Source: Selenomonadaceae bacterium (GTDB taxonomy: Bacteria > Bacillota > Negativicutes > Selenomonadales > Selenomonadaceae). From it: a stretch of 24,839 nt of DNA. The stretch spans positions 1-24,839 of the forward strand of contig JAFXOC010000341.1 of NCBI GenBank assembly GCA_017529085.1. Reading direction: 5' to 3'. Below the pieces are notes generated by a model, which was not told the DNA's origin, ran no database searches, and worked only from the letters and a program-made list of their open reading frames with translations. Position numbers and translations under genes: made by a program. This document shows, in pieces, positions 1 through 6,824 of this stretch. The number at the start of each line of letters is the position of its first letter. Position 1 is the stretch's first letter.

Positions 1-572
1 GAAATAAAAATAACCCCGTCATCAGAAAGCAAATTCCTAGCAAGACGCAAACGAGGGTACATCATATTCAGCCAGTCCGTATGAAAACGCCCGTTCGATT
101 CCGTATTTGTGTCGATTTTATGCCCTTGCCCGTCCAATTGCCCCGTTACTCTTTTGTAATTTTCGATATTGTCCTTAAAATCGTCTTTATACACGAAATC
201 CCCGCCGGTGTTGTATGGCGGGTCGATATATATCATCTTCACCTTGCCGTGGTAAGACTTTTGCAAAAGTTTCAGCACTTCTAAATTATCGCCCTCAATG
301 TAAAGGTTTTCCGTTGTGTCCCAGTTTTTGCTCTCTTCCTTGCAAGGGCGAAGAGTGCCAAGAGAAGGCGTTTGCGAAAGTCTTAACGCTTTGCCTTTGC
401 CGTTCCATTTAAATGAGTAGCGTTCTTCTTCATCGTCCACAAAATCGCCCAAAAGCTGACGAAGCACGTCAAAATCAATCTTGCCCTCTTCAAAGGCTTC
501 GGGAAAGAGTTTTTGCATGGCTTTTATGTTTTCTTCGGTGATGTTTAGGGATTCGCCGGATATGTTTTTCAT
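1..572 (-). CDS. mod: Type III RM modification subunit Mod (N-terminal part, runs off the window)
   Basis: This is a site-specific adenine-N6 DNA methyltransferase of the type III RM class, which pairs with a Res helicase-nuclease. The 190 visible residues hold the start of the family: a helical N-terminus, the stretch TTENLYIEGDNLEVLKLL (about 86-103) and the catalytic motif DPPYNTG at 117-123. The reading frame is still open at base 1, so the rest of mod and any res gene lie outside. The ATG at 572-570 has an AAAGGAG ribosome-binding site that overlaps the stop codon of the PIN toxin gene, so translation is probably coupled to it. It is last of six minus-strand genes. DUF4391 upstream is a known companion of type III RM loci and supports the call. 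No frameshift is seen. Confidence 0.9.
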   Translation of the reverse strand, partial: MKNISGESLNITEENIKAMQKLFPEAFEEGKIDFDVLRQLLGDFVDDEEERYSFKWNGKGKALRLSQTPSLGTLRPCKEESKNWDTTENLYIEGDNLEVLKLLQKSYHGKVKMIYIDPPYNTGGDFVYKDDFKDNIENYKRVTGQLDGQGHKIDTNTESNGRFHTDWLNMMYPRLRLARNLLSDDGVIFI

Positions 573-575
573 GGG

Positions 576-597
576 TGACGCTCCTTTATCTGTTTAG
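576..597 (-). repeat. Mod-leader direct repeat, copy 1 (functional RBS of mod)
   Basis: These 22 bases just upstream of mod (minus strand CTAAACAGATAAAGGAGCGT, then CA) match 1333-1354 at 20 of 22 positions, with a one-base indel just beyond. The block carries the AAAGGAG of mod and the TAA of the PIN toxin gene. With copy 2 it brackets the PIN toxin/antitoxin pair. Confidence 0.7.
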
Positions 598-948
598 CAA
601 ACGTAATAACTTTTTGTCAAATGTTGCAACTTCATAGCCTTCAATTTGGTTATATGCGTATAAGATACAATCAACAAAATCGAGATTGTTACTTGAGTAT
701 GTATCTAATGCTAAATTTAGCACATCATCCTCTTCACAATAAACCAATTCAGTAACTTTCTCAACATTATCGACAACATTTTGACGTTCCATAGAGTAAA
801 CTTTCCGAAGAACATAAACAACCTCGGCTATGACTTCTAATGTAATAATGGCATTATCCGATATTATATATTCTTCGGCAGTATCTGCCATTTCCTTGTT
901 ATCGTCCAATATATAGCGAAGAATTATGTTTGTATCAAGCATTACCAT
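586..948 (-). CDS. PIN-domain toxin, VapC type
   Basis: This is a PIN-fold ribonuclease, the toxin half of a type II toxin-antitoxin pair; such toxins cleave tRNA, rRNA or mRNA using Mg2+ held by conserved acidic residues. The protein opens MVMLDTNIILRYIL, the standard PIN start with its first aspartate. A central glutamate lies in TLEVIAEVVYVL, and a late acidic cluster in NLDFVDCILYAY precedes VATFDKKL, as in VapC. I chose ATG 948 because GGTGG lies nine bases before it; a TTG at 957 would add three residues and an ATG at 942 would remove two. The start overlaps the end of the antitoxin gene by 14 bases, and the stop overlaps the ribosome-binding site of mod, so all three are probably co-translated. 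It sits inside a type III RM operon, where an addiction module would penalise loss of the operon (inference). Confidence 0.85.
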   Translation of the reverse strand: MVMLDTNIILRYILDDNKEMADTAEEYIISDNAIITLEVIAEVVYVLRKVYSMERQNVVDNVEKVTELVYCEEDDVLNLALDTYSSNNLDFVDCILYAYNQIEGYEVATFDKKLLRLLNR

Positions 949-1279
949 ACTTTTCAACCACCGCCTGTTCCCACGCTTTGCTCTCTAATTCCATAATGTC
1001 CTCGATGCTTCTGCCGTCTTTTATTGCGTAGTCGGAAAGGCAACCGCGTAACCCTTTGATTTTTTTTATTCGTTCTTTTTCGCTAATCTTGGGTCTGGCA
1101 AATTTATGAAGCGAACCGCTTAATCTTTCTTTTTCTTCGTGACTTTCTTTTTTATTTTGATTTTTTTCGTTTGTGAAATTCTCCAAAACAGTTATAACTA
1201 CCGTCTGATTTTTTTGAAGCGTTACTTTTTCCAATGGGCGAAAAGTTGCGCCGTCATAATATGCTTGCAATTCCAGCAT
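935..1279 (-). CDS. Antitoxin of the PIN toxin pair (DUF104/AbrB-like N-terminus)
   Basis: This 114-residue protein lies immediately before, and overlaps, a PIN toxin gene, the usual antitoxin position. Its first 30 residues (LELQAYYDGATFRPLEKVTL, then QKNQTVVITVLE) resemble the small beta-rich domain of DUF104-like and AbrB-like antitoxins, which have the pattern 'xxYxGxxxPLExxxLxxGxxVxVxI'. The middle (about 35-70) is highly charged and probably disordered. The C-terminal part, with AIKDGRSIEDIMELESKAWE, is the likely toxin-binding arm. The ATG at 1279 has AGGGGAG about nine bases upstream. That ribosome-binding site lies inside a duplicated copy of the DUF4391 gene end (1286-1336). Function is inferred from position and the N-terminal pattern. 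Confidence 0.7.
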   Translation of the reverse strand: MLELQAYYDGATFRPLEKVTLQKNQTVVITVLENFTNEKNQNKKESHEEKERLSGSLHKFARPKISEKERIKKIKGLRGCLSDYAIKDGRSIEDIMELESKAWEQAVVEKYGNA

Positions 1280-1285
1280 AATATT

Positions 1286-1336
1286 TCACTCCCCTTTTAA
1301 CAATTTTAGTTCGCGCTTAAATTTTTGTAATTTGAC
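1286..1336 (-). repeat. Duplicated 3' end of the DUF4391 gene (copy B)
   Basis: These 51 bases match 1823-1873 at 46 positions. On the minus strand they still read VKLQKFKRELKLLKGE-stop, against VKLQKLKRELELLKGE-stop in the true DUF4391 gene. The copy has no gene in front of it; it follows the BrnT-associated antitoxin directly. Its AAAAGGGGAGTGA end now serves as ribosome-binding site for the downstream antitoxin gene. The remnant shows that a cassette now separates two copies of one gene end. Confidence 0.85.
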
Positions 1337-1354
1337 TCTCCTTTATATGTTTAG
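1333..1354 (-). repeat. Mod-leader direct repeat, copy 2
   Basis: This is a second copy of the 22-base block that precedes mod (576-597), 20 of 22 identical. It covers the stop codon of the BrnT-associated antitoxin and an unused AAAGGAG. It abuts the copied DUF4391 tail, sharing only GTCA with it. That four-base overlap marks a recombination junction between a 'leader of mod' and an 'end of DUF4391'. Confidence 0.7.
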
Positions 1355-1542
1355 GCAAAAATAGATTCTTTTTTTACAACATGATTTTCCATTTTGTCGC
1401 GGAAATATTTTTCTATTTGCGCATCTGAAAGTTCGGGGCAATCTTCATCAAAGGTTATCGGATATTTTGCGGCAGTTTCGATTTCTTCGATTTCATCGGC
1501 TGTGAGAGATTGATTTTTAGGAATATAAGTTTTTATTAACAT
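1351..1542 (-). CDS. Small antitoxin of the BrnT toxin pair
   Basis: This 63-residue acidic protein directly follows and overlaps the BrnT toxin gene by 26 bases. The segment AAKYPITFDEDCPELSDAQI is typical of short antitoxins paired with BrnT- and RelE-fold toxins, in which a 'PITFDEDSPEL'-like stretch recurs. I see no clear ribbon-helix-helix, so it may not be a classical BrnA; I leave the symbol empty. An ATG at 1551 is possible, but it lies one or two bases after AAAGGA. The ATG at 1542 has nine bases of spacing and is preferred. The stop lies within the mod-leader repeat. Confidence 0.65.
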   Translation of the reverse strand: MLIKTYIPKNQSLTADEIEEIETAAKYPITFDEDCPELSDAQIEKYFRDKMENHVVKKESIFA

Positions 1543-1819
1543 AATAAGCATTCCTTTCTTTATCAGTTGCTATTCGAGCAGAAATAATTCTTTTGGCATT
1601 GTTTCGTTCGGTATATACAACGAACACGATGTTTTTTACTTTCACTATAATGATATATCGATCTTCATACAAGCTATGTTCATCATCTGATATTATCATA
1701 TGATGTTCGTCGTCAAATACTTTGACGGCAGTTTGAAAACTTATATGATGTTTTATTTGATTGATTTTATTTTTTTCATCATCCCATTCAAATATTCTGC
1801 CGTCTTTATTTATTATCAT
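1517..1819 (-). CDS. brnT: BrnT-family ribonuclease toxin
   Basis: BrnT is a RelE-fold endoribonuclease toxin of type II toxin-antitoxin systems. The 100 residues match the family along their length: FEWDDEKNKINQIKHHISFQ (about 10-29), VFDDEHHMII, the EDRYIIIVKVKNIVFVVYTE strand pair, and the C-terminal RIISARIATDKERNAYY, which holds the conserved R-I-I-S-A-R and E-R-x-x-Y positions. The ATG at 1819 lies three bases after the DUF4391 stop codon and uses an AAAGGAG inside the end of that gene. BrnT normally precedes its antitoxin, as here. The gene pair is bounded by two copies of the DUF4391 3' end, so it looks like a late insertion in the RM operon. Confidence 0.9.
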   Translation of the reverse strand: MIINKDGRIFEWDDEKNKINQIKHHISFQTAVKVFDDEHHMIISDDEHSLYEDRYIIIVKVKNIVFVVYTERNNAKRIISARIATDKERNAYYVNKNLYS

Positions 1820-1822
1820 ACC

Positions 1823-1873
1823 TCACTCTCCTTTTAACAATTCCAGTTCACGCTTTAATTTTTGTAATTTGAC
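1823..1873 (-). repeat. 3' end of the DUF4391 gene (copy A, in its gene)
   Basis: This is the genuine C-terminal coding end of the DUF4391 gene, including TGA at 1825-1823 and the AAAGGAG that serves brnT. It matches 1286-1336 at 46 of 51 positions. The differences are a few scattered substitutions, so the two copies either come from different alleles or have had time to diverge. Confidence 0.85.
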
Positions 1874-2416
1874 ATTTATCTCCATTTTTCGGTTAAATTG
1901 AGTTTCATTCTTCATTTGATTGCGCAGTTTAGTGATTTCTTTTTTAATGTTTTTTAACCGTTCCAATGTTTCCCGCGCCGCATCGCCGGATAAATTTTGC
2001 CCCAAAATTCCCGCCTTTGCCAAGCGATTTTTACTTATAGCGTCAAACCACGCCTCATAGAGAACGCAGAAATTCGCCGTCAGCATTTTTTTAATAGACA
2101 GCGTTTCCCAAAAGCTATCGTTTTCAACGAGCCATTCGGTTGTTTCAGTTTCCGTCAAAGTCATACGACCTGCGTTTGCTTGATTTTGGCGCAACTTTCC
2201 GAGCCATAATTGGACTTTTTCGCCGCTCCTAAAGAAAATCAGCATTGGGTAAGGAATAGAGCGCATAACGACTTCAGCGAGACGATTGAGCTGCTTTTCG
2301 TTCCTCAATATTATCTCCAATACCTCTATTTCGGGATAATCGCGTTCTTCGTCGGAAAAAGGTTGAATAAATGTCGTTTCTGTTTTTAAGGCGTATCTCC
2401 AGTAAATTTTCTCCAC
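1823..2416 (-). CDS. DUF4391 protein, type III RM companion, N-terminally truncated
   Basis: DUF4391 proteins accompany type III and related RM loci; their function is not established. The visible 197 residues cover the family from 'EKIYWRYAL' onward: the AEVVMRSIPYPMLIFF and VQLWLGKL strands, and a C-terminal coiled coil with KNETQFNRKMEINVKLQKLK, a hallmark of the family. Full-length members have about 25-35 more N-terminal residues. Here the frame reads back only through IDNFIDNVEKIYW before a TGA at about 2443-2441, so the beginning is missing. The only usable start is GTG at 2416, inside the preceding reading frame (31-base overlap). The product may be a non-functional or coupled fragment. 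It shares a promoter with the Rpn-like remnant. Confidence 0.8.
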   Translation of the reverse strand: MEKIYWRYALKTETTFIQPFSDEERDYPEIEVLEIILRNEKQLNRLAEVVMRSIPYPMLIFFRSGEKVQLWLGKLRQNQANAGRMTLTETETTEWLVENDSFWETLSIKKMLTANFCVLYEAWFDAISKNRLAKAGILGQNLSGDAARETLERLKNIKKEITKLRNQMKNETQFNRKMEINVKLQKLKRELELLKGE

Positions 2417-2622
2417 ATTATCAATGAAATTGTCAATTTCTCATACTCAATATGCCTTTCCATAACTTCGTCAGGGTCAAATAACGTAAACATAATATCG
2501 TGAACCTCCTTTTTTCGCTCCTCCAAATAATCTTTCAACACATTTTCTTTGGAGCAAATATAAATCGTCTTTTCTATCGCCGTTTGCGAATATCCGTAAA
2601 GTTTAACTTGTTCGTCATACAC
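2386..2622 (-). pseudogene. C-terminal remnant of an Rpn/PD-(D/E)XK transposase-like protein
   Basis: The frame reads YDEQVKLYGYSQTAIEKTIY, then ICSKENVLKDYLEERKKEV and LFDPDEVMERHIEYEK. This resembles the region after the nuclease domain of Rpn-family (recombination-promoting nuclease) proteins, with the recurring 'ai.yci..niLkdfLe..r.EV.dm....yd.e....y' pattern. No nuclease domain precedes it; the frame can be followed back to about 2677 as QREYIHFCHVYDEQ without a convincing start. The last 17 residues (after IEYEK) are an out-of-frame reading of DUF4391, so the fragment ends at a recombination junction near 2445. A TTG with AAGGGGG near 2677 starts a different short frame and is not compelling. 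Family assignment is by pattern memory only. Confidence 0.5.
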
Positions 2623-2712
2623 ATGACAAAAATGGATATATTCCCTTTGCGGTTTGCTTTGATTTCTGTGGTTTTCAAATAATTGCCCCCTTTTTGTTCG
2701 GATTTTATGTAG

Positions 2713-2741
2713 ATTATATCACGGCAAAATATGGGTTGCAA
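2713..2741 (-). promoter_or_regulatory. Sigma-70-type promoter for the type III RM/toxin-antitoxin operon
   Basis: On the minus strand TTGCAA (2741-2736) and TATAAT (2718-2713) are separated by exactly 17 bases. Transcription would start near 2706 and run through the Rpn-like remnant, DUF4391, both toxin-antitoxin pairs and mod. No terminator is visible between those genes. Confidence 0.65.
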
Positions 2742-2845
2742 GGCGTTATTTCGTTGATTTTACCACATTTGGAGGTGTTTTTGAATATGTTTGTATTAGT
2801 GGCAAAGTAAATTTTAATTTTTAATTTTTTTAGGAGGAATACGCA

Positions 2846-3028
2846 TTGAATTACGAAGAAAGATTAAACAAAGCCGTTGACTATGCCATAGAAACTCACT
2901 ATGACATTTGGAACAGGCAACTTCATTTTACATTTAAAATCAAAATTTGTCCCACTATTTACAATTATGTCCCAAAATGTTACACTAAGTATGATAAGAT
3001 TGCAAATATCATACAAGGGGGCATCTAT
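2846..3028 (+). other. TTG-initiated 5' extension in frame with ietA; probable gene-start relic
   Basis: AGGAGG at 2832-2837 precedes a TTG at 2846 with good spacing, and the frame (NYEERLNKAVDYAIETHYDI ...) stays open into the ATPase gene. The 61 residues do not look like the N-terminus of the ATPase family. A better start for the ATPase exists at 3029, with its own GGGGG and a candidate promoter. I read the segment as the beginning of an older gene joined in frame to ietA, or as an alternative long form of the ATPase. It is the only content of the stretch upstream of ietA besides AT-rich DNA at 2760-2830. Confidence 0.4.
2958..2986 (+). promoter_or_regulatory. Candidate promoter for ietAS
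   Basis: TTTACA (2958-2963) and TACACT (2981-2986) are 17 bases apart. They would give a short leader of about 35 bases before the ATG at 3029, with AAGGGGGC as ribosome-binding site. The -10 box is imperfect, so this is moderate support only. Confidence 0.35.
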
Positions 3029-4087
3029 ATGAAAAAAGGGGATATTATTGACTTAATTCGATACCATGCCGAAGAAAATGACATCGGATTCAGAAACGTA
3101 GCCTATAGATTAGCGGATGATTTTTACAAAAATGGCGACGCAACCTTATCGGAATATATTATGGCGTTGTTGTCGGATTACAACGTTTTAACTCCTCAAG
3201 ATTATGCGGAAGAATACAAGTCGGAATATCTTGAAAAACTATCCGGCAGAGAAGATATGCTGTTTTTGCCAAACGTCATTATGCAAGACCTTTATGGCAT
3301 TGTACACGCGGTTGCACATAATGTCGGAGTTCACAAATTTTTATTTCAAGGCGCACCCGGCACCGGAAAAACAGAGGCCGTCAAACAGTTAGGGAGAATT
3401 TTAAATCGTGAAATATACATGGTCAATTTCACAAAGATTGTAGACAGTAGGTTAGGACAGACCCAAAAGAATTTGGCGGCCGTTTTTCGGGAAATTGATA
3501 AATTCCCAACACCGGATCGATTATTAATTATGTTTGACGAAATAGATGCGATTGCGCTTGATAGAACCAGTCATAACGATTTGCGAGAAATGGGAAGAAC
3601 AACTTCGGAATTATTAAAGTTGCTGGAACGAATGAACGAAAACATAGTCTTAGTCGCTACTACGAATTTGTTTTCGTATTTTGACAAAGCATTGATCCGT
3701 AGATTTGATTCTGTCATTGATTTTAACCGTTATTCGGAAGAAGACTTATTATCCGTGGCAGAAAAATTTTTGGATGTATACCTGCGCAAGATGAAAATGC
3801 AAAATCGCGATATTCGACTGTTTCGTAAAATTTTACGATTAGGTCATCCTATACCTTATCCGGGAGATTTAAAAAACATAATAAAATCTGCGCTTGCATT
3901 TAGCGATCCCGATAATCCCAATGATTATTTTCAAAGGCTATACGCTGCTGTTTGCTACCATGATGCAAAAGAGCTTACATCTTTGAAAAATCAGGGATTT
4001 ACAACCCGCGAAATTGAAAAATTGACAAACACATCCAAAAGCACTGTATCTAGGAAACTAAATCAGGGGGGCGATTCAAATGCATAA
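3029..4087 (+). CDS. ietA: AAA+ ATPase, IetA-like component of the IetAS defence system
   Basis: This 352-residue AAA+ ATPase is paired with a subtilisin-like protease, the arrangement of IetAS, first described as a plasmid-incompatibility determinant and later shown to give phage defence. A helical N-terminal domain (about 1-80) precedes the Walker A GAPGTGKT at 108-115. The Walker B LLIMFDEID is near 166-173, sensor 1 is IVLVATTN, and the arginine-finger region is ALIRRFD. The last 30 residues (GFTTREIEKLTNTSKSTVSR) look like a helix-turn-helix, so the protein may also bind DNA or regulate itself. I prefer ATG 3029 over TTG 2846 because the N-terminus MKKGDIIDLIRYHAEENDIG fits the family. 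The stop overlaps the ietS start by eight bases (ATGCATAA). Confidence 0.85.
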   Translation: MKKGDIIDLIRYHAEENDIGFRNVAYRLADDFYKNGDATLSEYIMALLSDYNVLTPQDYAEEYKSEYLEKLSGREDMLFLPNVIMQDLYGIVHAVAHNVGVHKFLFQGAPGTGKTEAVKQLGRILNREIYMVNFTKIVDSRLGQTQKNLAAVFREIDKFPTPDRLLIMFDEIDAIALDRTSHNDLREMGRTTSELLKLLERMNENIVLVATTNLFSYFDKALIRRFDSVIDFNRYSEEDLLSVAEKFLDVYLRKMKMQNRDIRLFRKILRLGHPIPYPGDLKNIIKSALAFSDPDNPNDYFQRLYAAVCYHDAKELTSLKNQGFTTREIEKLTNTSKSTVSRKLNQGGDSNA

Positions 4088-6317
4088 TATATTGAGGTTA
4101 AAAAAGACGTTCCAATCAAAAAAAAGCAGCTTCCACCCCGTTTTCCCCAGCCTTCCCACAAACAGTTTCGTCGAAAGTCGGCATTTAAAAAAACTTATAC
4201 GTCAGCTTGAAGATATACTGGCGTATTGGAAGACAGACACAAGGATTGGCGGTGCATTGGTCAGCGTTCGTTACACTCGTATTGTCGCAAAAAGCAACCG
4301 TATACGCGCACTTCTGGTTAATCCGACGAAGTCCATAAGAGGCGCTCGTTTTGAGCAAACAGAAGATAAATCAAAGTACCGTCATGTTTTTACCCATTTC
4401 GTATCACTAGAGGATATCGAAAAAACTATTTTTCTGTTGCAAACGGTTGATAAAATCGTAAGCGAACAATATCAAGGTAAAATTTCTGATAAAGATATTG
4501 AGCAAATTAACAAAACAGAATGGAGAACGACTACGCAAATATCCAAAAGCAATTTCGTGCAAACGATACGCGACGCATATTATGTGGAGAGATTTGATAT
4601 TGATCGGATGAAAAAAGATATTTACGAAGAATCTGTTATTACGATTTATCGCACCAACAAAGACACAAAGCAACTCTTATCCGATTTTGGAATCAATATT
4701 TACGATGATCGTATTATAAACGGAACAACTCTTCGTTTATTTCCCGCAGAAATAAAGAAATTACAAGATCAGGCCTCATACCTTATCGCTATGAGCGTCA
4801 CGGATTTTAATAAAATTTCGTTTGAAGATATCGAAGCTGAAATAGGCGAATCCCAAAGGGACGAAATAATCCCAAAACCTTATCGAGAGCCAATTATCGG
4901 CGTGTTTGATACGCCTTTTAACGAATCCGTATATTTCAACGAATGGGTAGAGTATCATAATATGCTGGGCGAAATTCCGGTACGAGACGAAGATTATCGA
5001 CACGGAACCGCTGTAAGTTCAATATTGGTTGACGGCCCAAAGGGAAATCCGTCATTAGACGATGGATGTGGAAGGTTTAGGGTTCGACATTTTGGTGTTG
5101 CAACCAAACGAGGATTTAGCGCATTCACTCTTTTAAGGCAATTAGAACAGGTCATAGCCGAAAATACCGATATAAAAGTGTGGAATCTTTCATTGGGTTC
5201 CGTATTAGAAATAAACGATAATTTTATATCTCCGGTAGCGGCAGAATTGGATCGATTGCAAAACGAATACGATGTCGTGTTTGTTGTAGCAGGAACAAAT
5301 CGTCCGAAATCCGAGACGAAAAAAAATATGCGGATAGGTTCTCCCGCAGATTCATTAAATTCTATCGTGGTTAATTCCGTTGATTTTAAAGTAAAGCCAG
5401 CTTCGTATACAAGAGTTGGACCTGTGTTGTCCTTTTTTCATAAACCGGATCTGAGTTATTACGGTGGCGACGGCAACAAAATCTCAGATAAAATATGCGT
5501 ATGCTCCGATAATATGGGGGCTTCCTATGAAGCCGGAACTTCCTTTGCAGCTCCTTGGATTGCCAGAAAGCTGGCATATTTGATTTATATCGTGGGTATA
5601 AACCGAGAAGCGGCGAAAGCGCTTTTAATTGACAGCGCAGCGGGATGGAAAAACGAAATTTCGAATCGCACGGGATATGGAGTTGTCCCGTGTCACATTG
5701 GAGATATTATTAAAACAAAAAATGACGAGATTCGTTTTTTCATTACAGGCAATATCAACGAATATGAGACATACGACTACAGTTTGCCTGTACCTGTAGT
5801 TAAGGGTAAGCATCCATTTTTTGCCCGCGCAACTTTGGTATATTTCCCATGTTGCAATCGTGATCAAGGAGTAGATTATACTTGTACGGAAATGGACTTT
5901 AAATTTGGACGTGTTACGCAAACAAACGGAAAAATTCAAATAAAAGATATAAAGCGCAATCGTCAAGCGGATGAAGGCTTACAGGTTATTTACGAGCAAG
6001 ATGCTCGCAACGATTACAGAAAATGGGACAATGTGAAACATTTTCTGGATAAAATCACGCCGCGCACACGCGAACGCCAAGCGTATAATGCCGGCATGTG
6101 GGGAATAAATATAAAGATGAAAGAACGAACCGACGAGAAAAAGGGCGTTGGGTTGGCATTTGGAATTGTAGTTACCTTGAAAGAAATGCATCAAGTGGAT
6201 CGATACGATGATTTTCTTAAACTTTGTCAAAGCAACGGTTGGTTTGTTCAATCTATCGATGCAAAAGCAAGTTTGGATATTTACTTGCGTCAAGAGGAAA
6301 ATATTCAATTTGAATAG
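4080..6317 (+). CDS. ietS: Subtilisin-like (S8) serine protease, IetS-like component of IetAS
   Basis: This 745-residue protein has a long N-terminal region of about 270 residues without a recognised fold, then an S8 protease domain. The full catalytic set is present: Asp in GVFDTPF (277), His in DYRHGTAVSS (308), oxyanion Asn in VVAGTN (407) and Ser in YEAGTSFAAP (488). A C-terminal extension of about 200 residues follows, probably beta-rich. No signal peptide or membrane segment is seen, so it should act in the cytoplasm, as expected for IetS, where the ATPase probably controls or feeds the protease (inference). Translation is coupled to ietA by an eight-base overlap. The length is typical of IetS-type proteins and much longer than secreted subtilisins. 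Confidence 0.85.
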   Translation: MHNILRLKKTFQSKKSSFHPVFPSLPTNSFVESRHLKKLIRQLEDILAYWKTDTRIGGALVSVRYTRIVAKSNRIRALLVNPTKSIRGARFEQTEDKSKYRHVFTHFVSLEDIEKTIFLLQTVDKIVSEQYQGKISDKDIEQINKTEWRTTTQISKSNFVQTIRDAYYVERFDIDRMKKDIYEESVITIYRTNKDTKQLLSDFGINIYDDRIINGTTLRLFPAEIKKLQDQASYLIAMSVTDFNKISFEDIEAEIGESQRDEIIPKPYREPIIGVFDTPFNESVYFNEWVEYHNMLGEIPVRDEDYRHGTAVSSILVDGPKGNPSLDDGCGRFRVRHFGVATKRGFSAFTLLRQLEQVIAENTDIKVWNLSLGSVLEINDNFISPVAAELDRLQNEYDVVFVVAGTNRPKSETKKNMRIGSPADSLNSIVVNSVDFKVKPASYTRVGPVLSFFHKPDLSYYGGDGNKISDKICVCSDNMGASYEAGTSFAAPWIARKLAYLIYIVGINREAAKALLIDSAAGWKNEISNRTGYGVVPCHIGDIIKTKNDEIRFFITGNINEYETYDYSLPVPVVKGKHPFFARATLVYFPCCNRDQGVDYTCTEMDFKFGRVTQTNGKIQIKDIKRNRQADEGLQVIYEQDARNDYRKWDNVKHFLDKITPRTRERQAYNAGMWGINIKMKERTDEKKGVGLAFGIVVTLKEMHQVDRYDDFLKLCQSNGWFVQSIDAKASLDIYLRQEENIQFE

Positions 6318-6796
6318 ATTGTCAATTAACCGAAAAACACAGGGTTTGCACTAAGGATATGAAGGGCATAATAGAATCCTTGCCAAAGGATAAACGTTTG
6401 GTATATGACTACGATTTGTTGGAAGGAAAATATCTGGGGTTTTATCGCAAAAATGTGGGTGAGTATGTCAACATTGAACCATTGCGGCAGATTGTAAGCA
6501 ATCGTCCCGCGTTAATGCTATGCTCGGGGAAAACCTTGGTTGATGGAGGGGAGGCTCTCTTGTGAAGCTGTAGTGCCTCCCCTGAAAGGGGAGGGGGACC
6601 GCGAAGCGGTGGAGAGGTCGACCATGAACGGCGCTAATTTACCTTTTGGGTTGCAACTGCGAACAGTAACGAACGGTAACCTACAATCTGAAATTTTTTA
6701 AAATTATGATTTATTTTTTTGATATTTTCGGTTATAATAAAAAAAATTGACGAATATTCGCAACGACTATAGGACAAATTATCTAAAAAATTTTGC
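6318..6796 (+). other. Intergenic stretch after ietS: no convincing gene
   Basis: A 68-codon frame at 6359-6565 lacks a spaced ribosome-binding site and runs into hairpin repeats, so I do not call it. The rest is the hairpin cluster at 6547-6610, then AT-rich DNA (6690-6796). No clear terminator follows ietS. Confidence 0.5.
6547..6610 (+). repeat. REP-like cluster of GAA-loop hairpins with a competing third arm
   Basis: CCTCCCCT-GAA-AGGGGAGG (6576-6594) and ACCGC-GAA-GCGGT (6598-6610) are two back-to-back perfect hairpins with GAA loops. A further AGGGGAGGC at 6547-6555 can pair with GCCTCCCCT at 6575-6583 instead. The middle arm therefore has two mutually exclusive partners. No T-run follows, so this is not a typical terminator. 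It looks like a genome-dispersed palindromic element. Confidence 0.6.
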
Positions 6797-6824
6797 TTGC
6801 ATTAAATCCCTCTTATGATATAAT
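6797..6824 (+). promoter_or_regulatory. Promoter of the LuxR-type regulator gene
   Basis: TTGCAT (6797-6802) and TATAAT (6819-6824) are 16 bases apart. The start point would be near 6831, leaving a leader of about 130 bases before the gene. Confidence 0.5.

Noticed and set aside
81..412. Plus-strand frames in the first 412 bases
   Set aside because: They are antisense to the intact mod gene and have no ribosome-binding sites.
576..1873. CRISPR array or tandem repeat in the type III region
   Set aside because: The repeats are only paired, of different lengths, and coincide with gene ends and ribosome-binding sites; there are no regular spacers.
6359..6565. 68-codon frame after ietS
   Set aside because: AAGG lies only two bases before the ATG, no family is recognised, and its end is a translation of the hairpin repeat; it may be a decayed gene fragment, but I cannot support a call.
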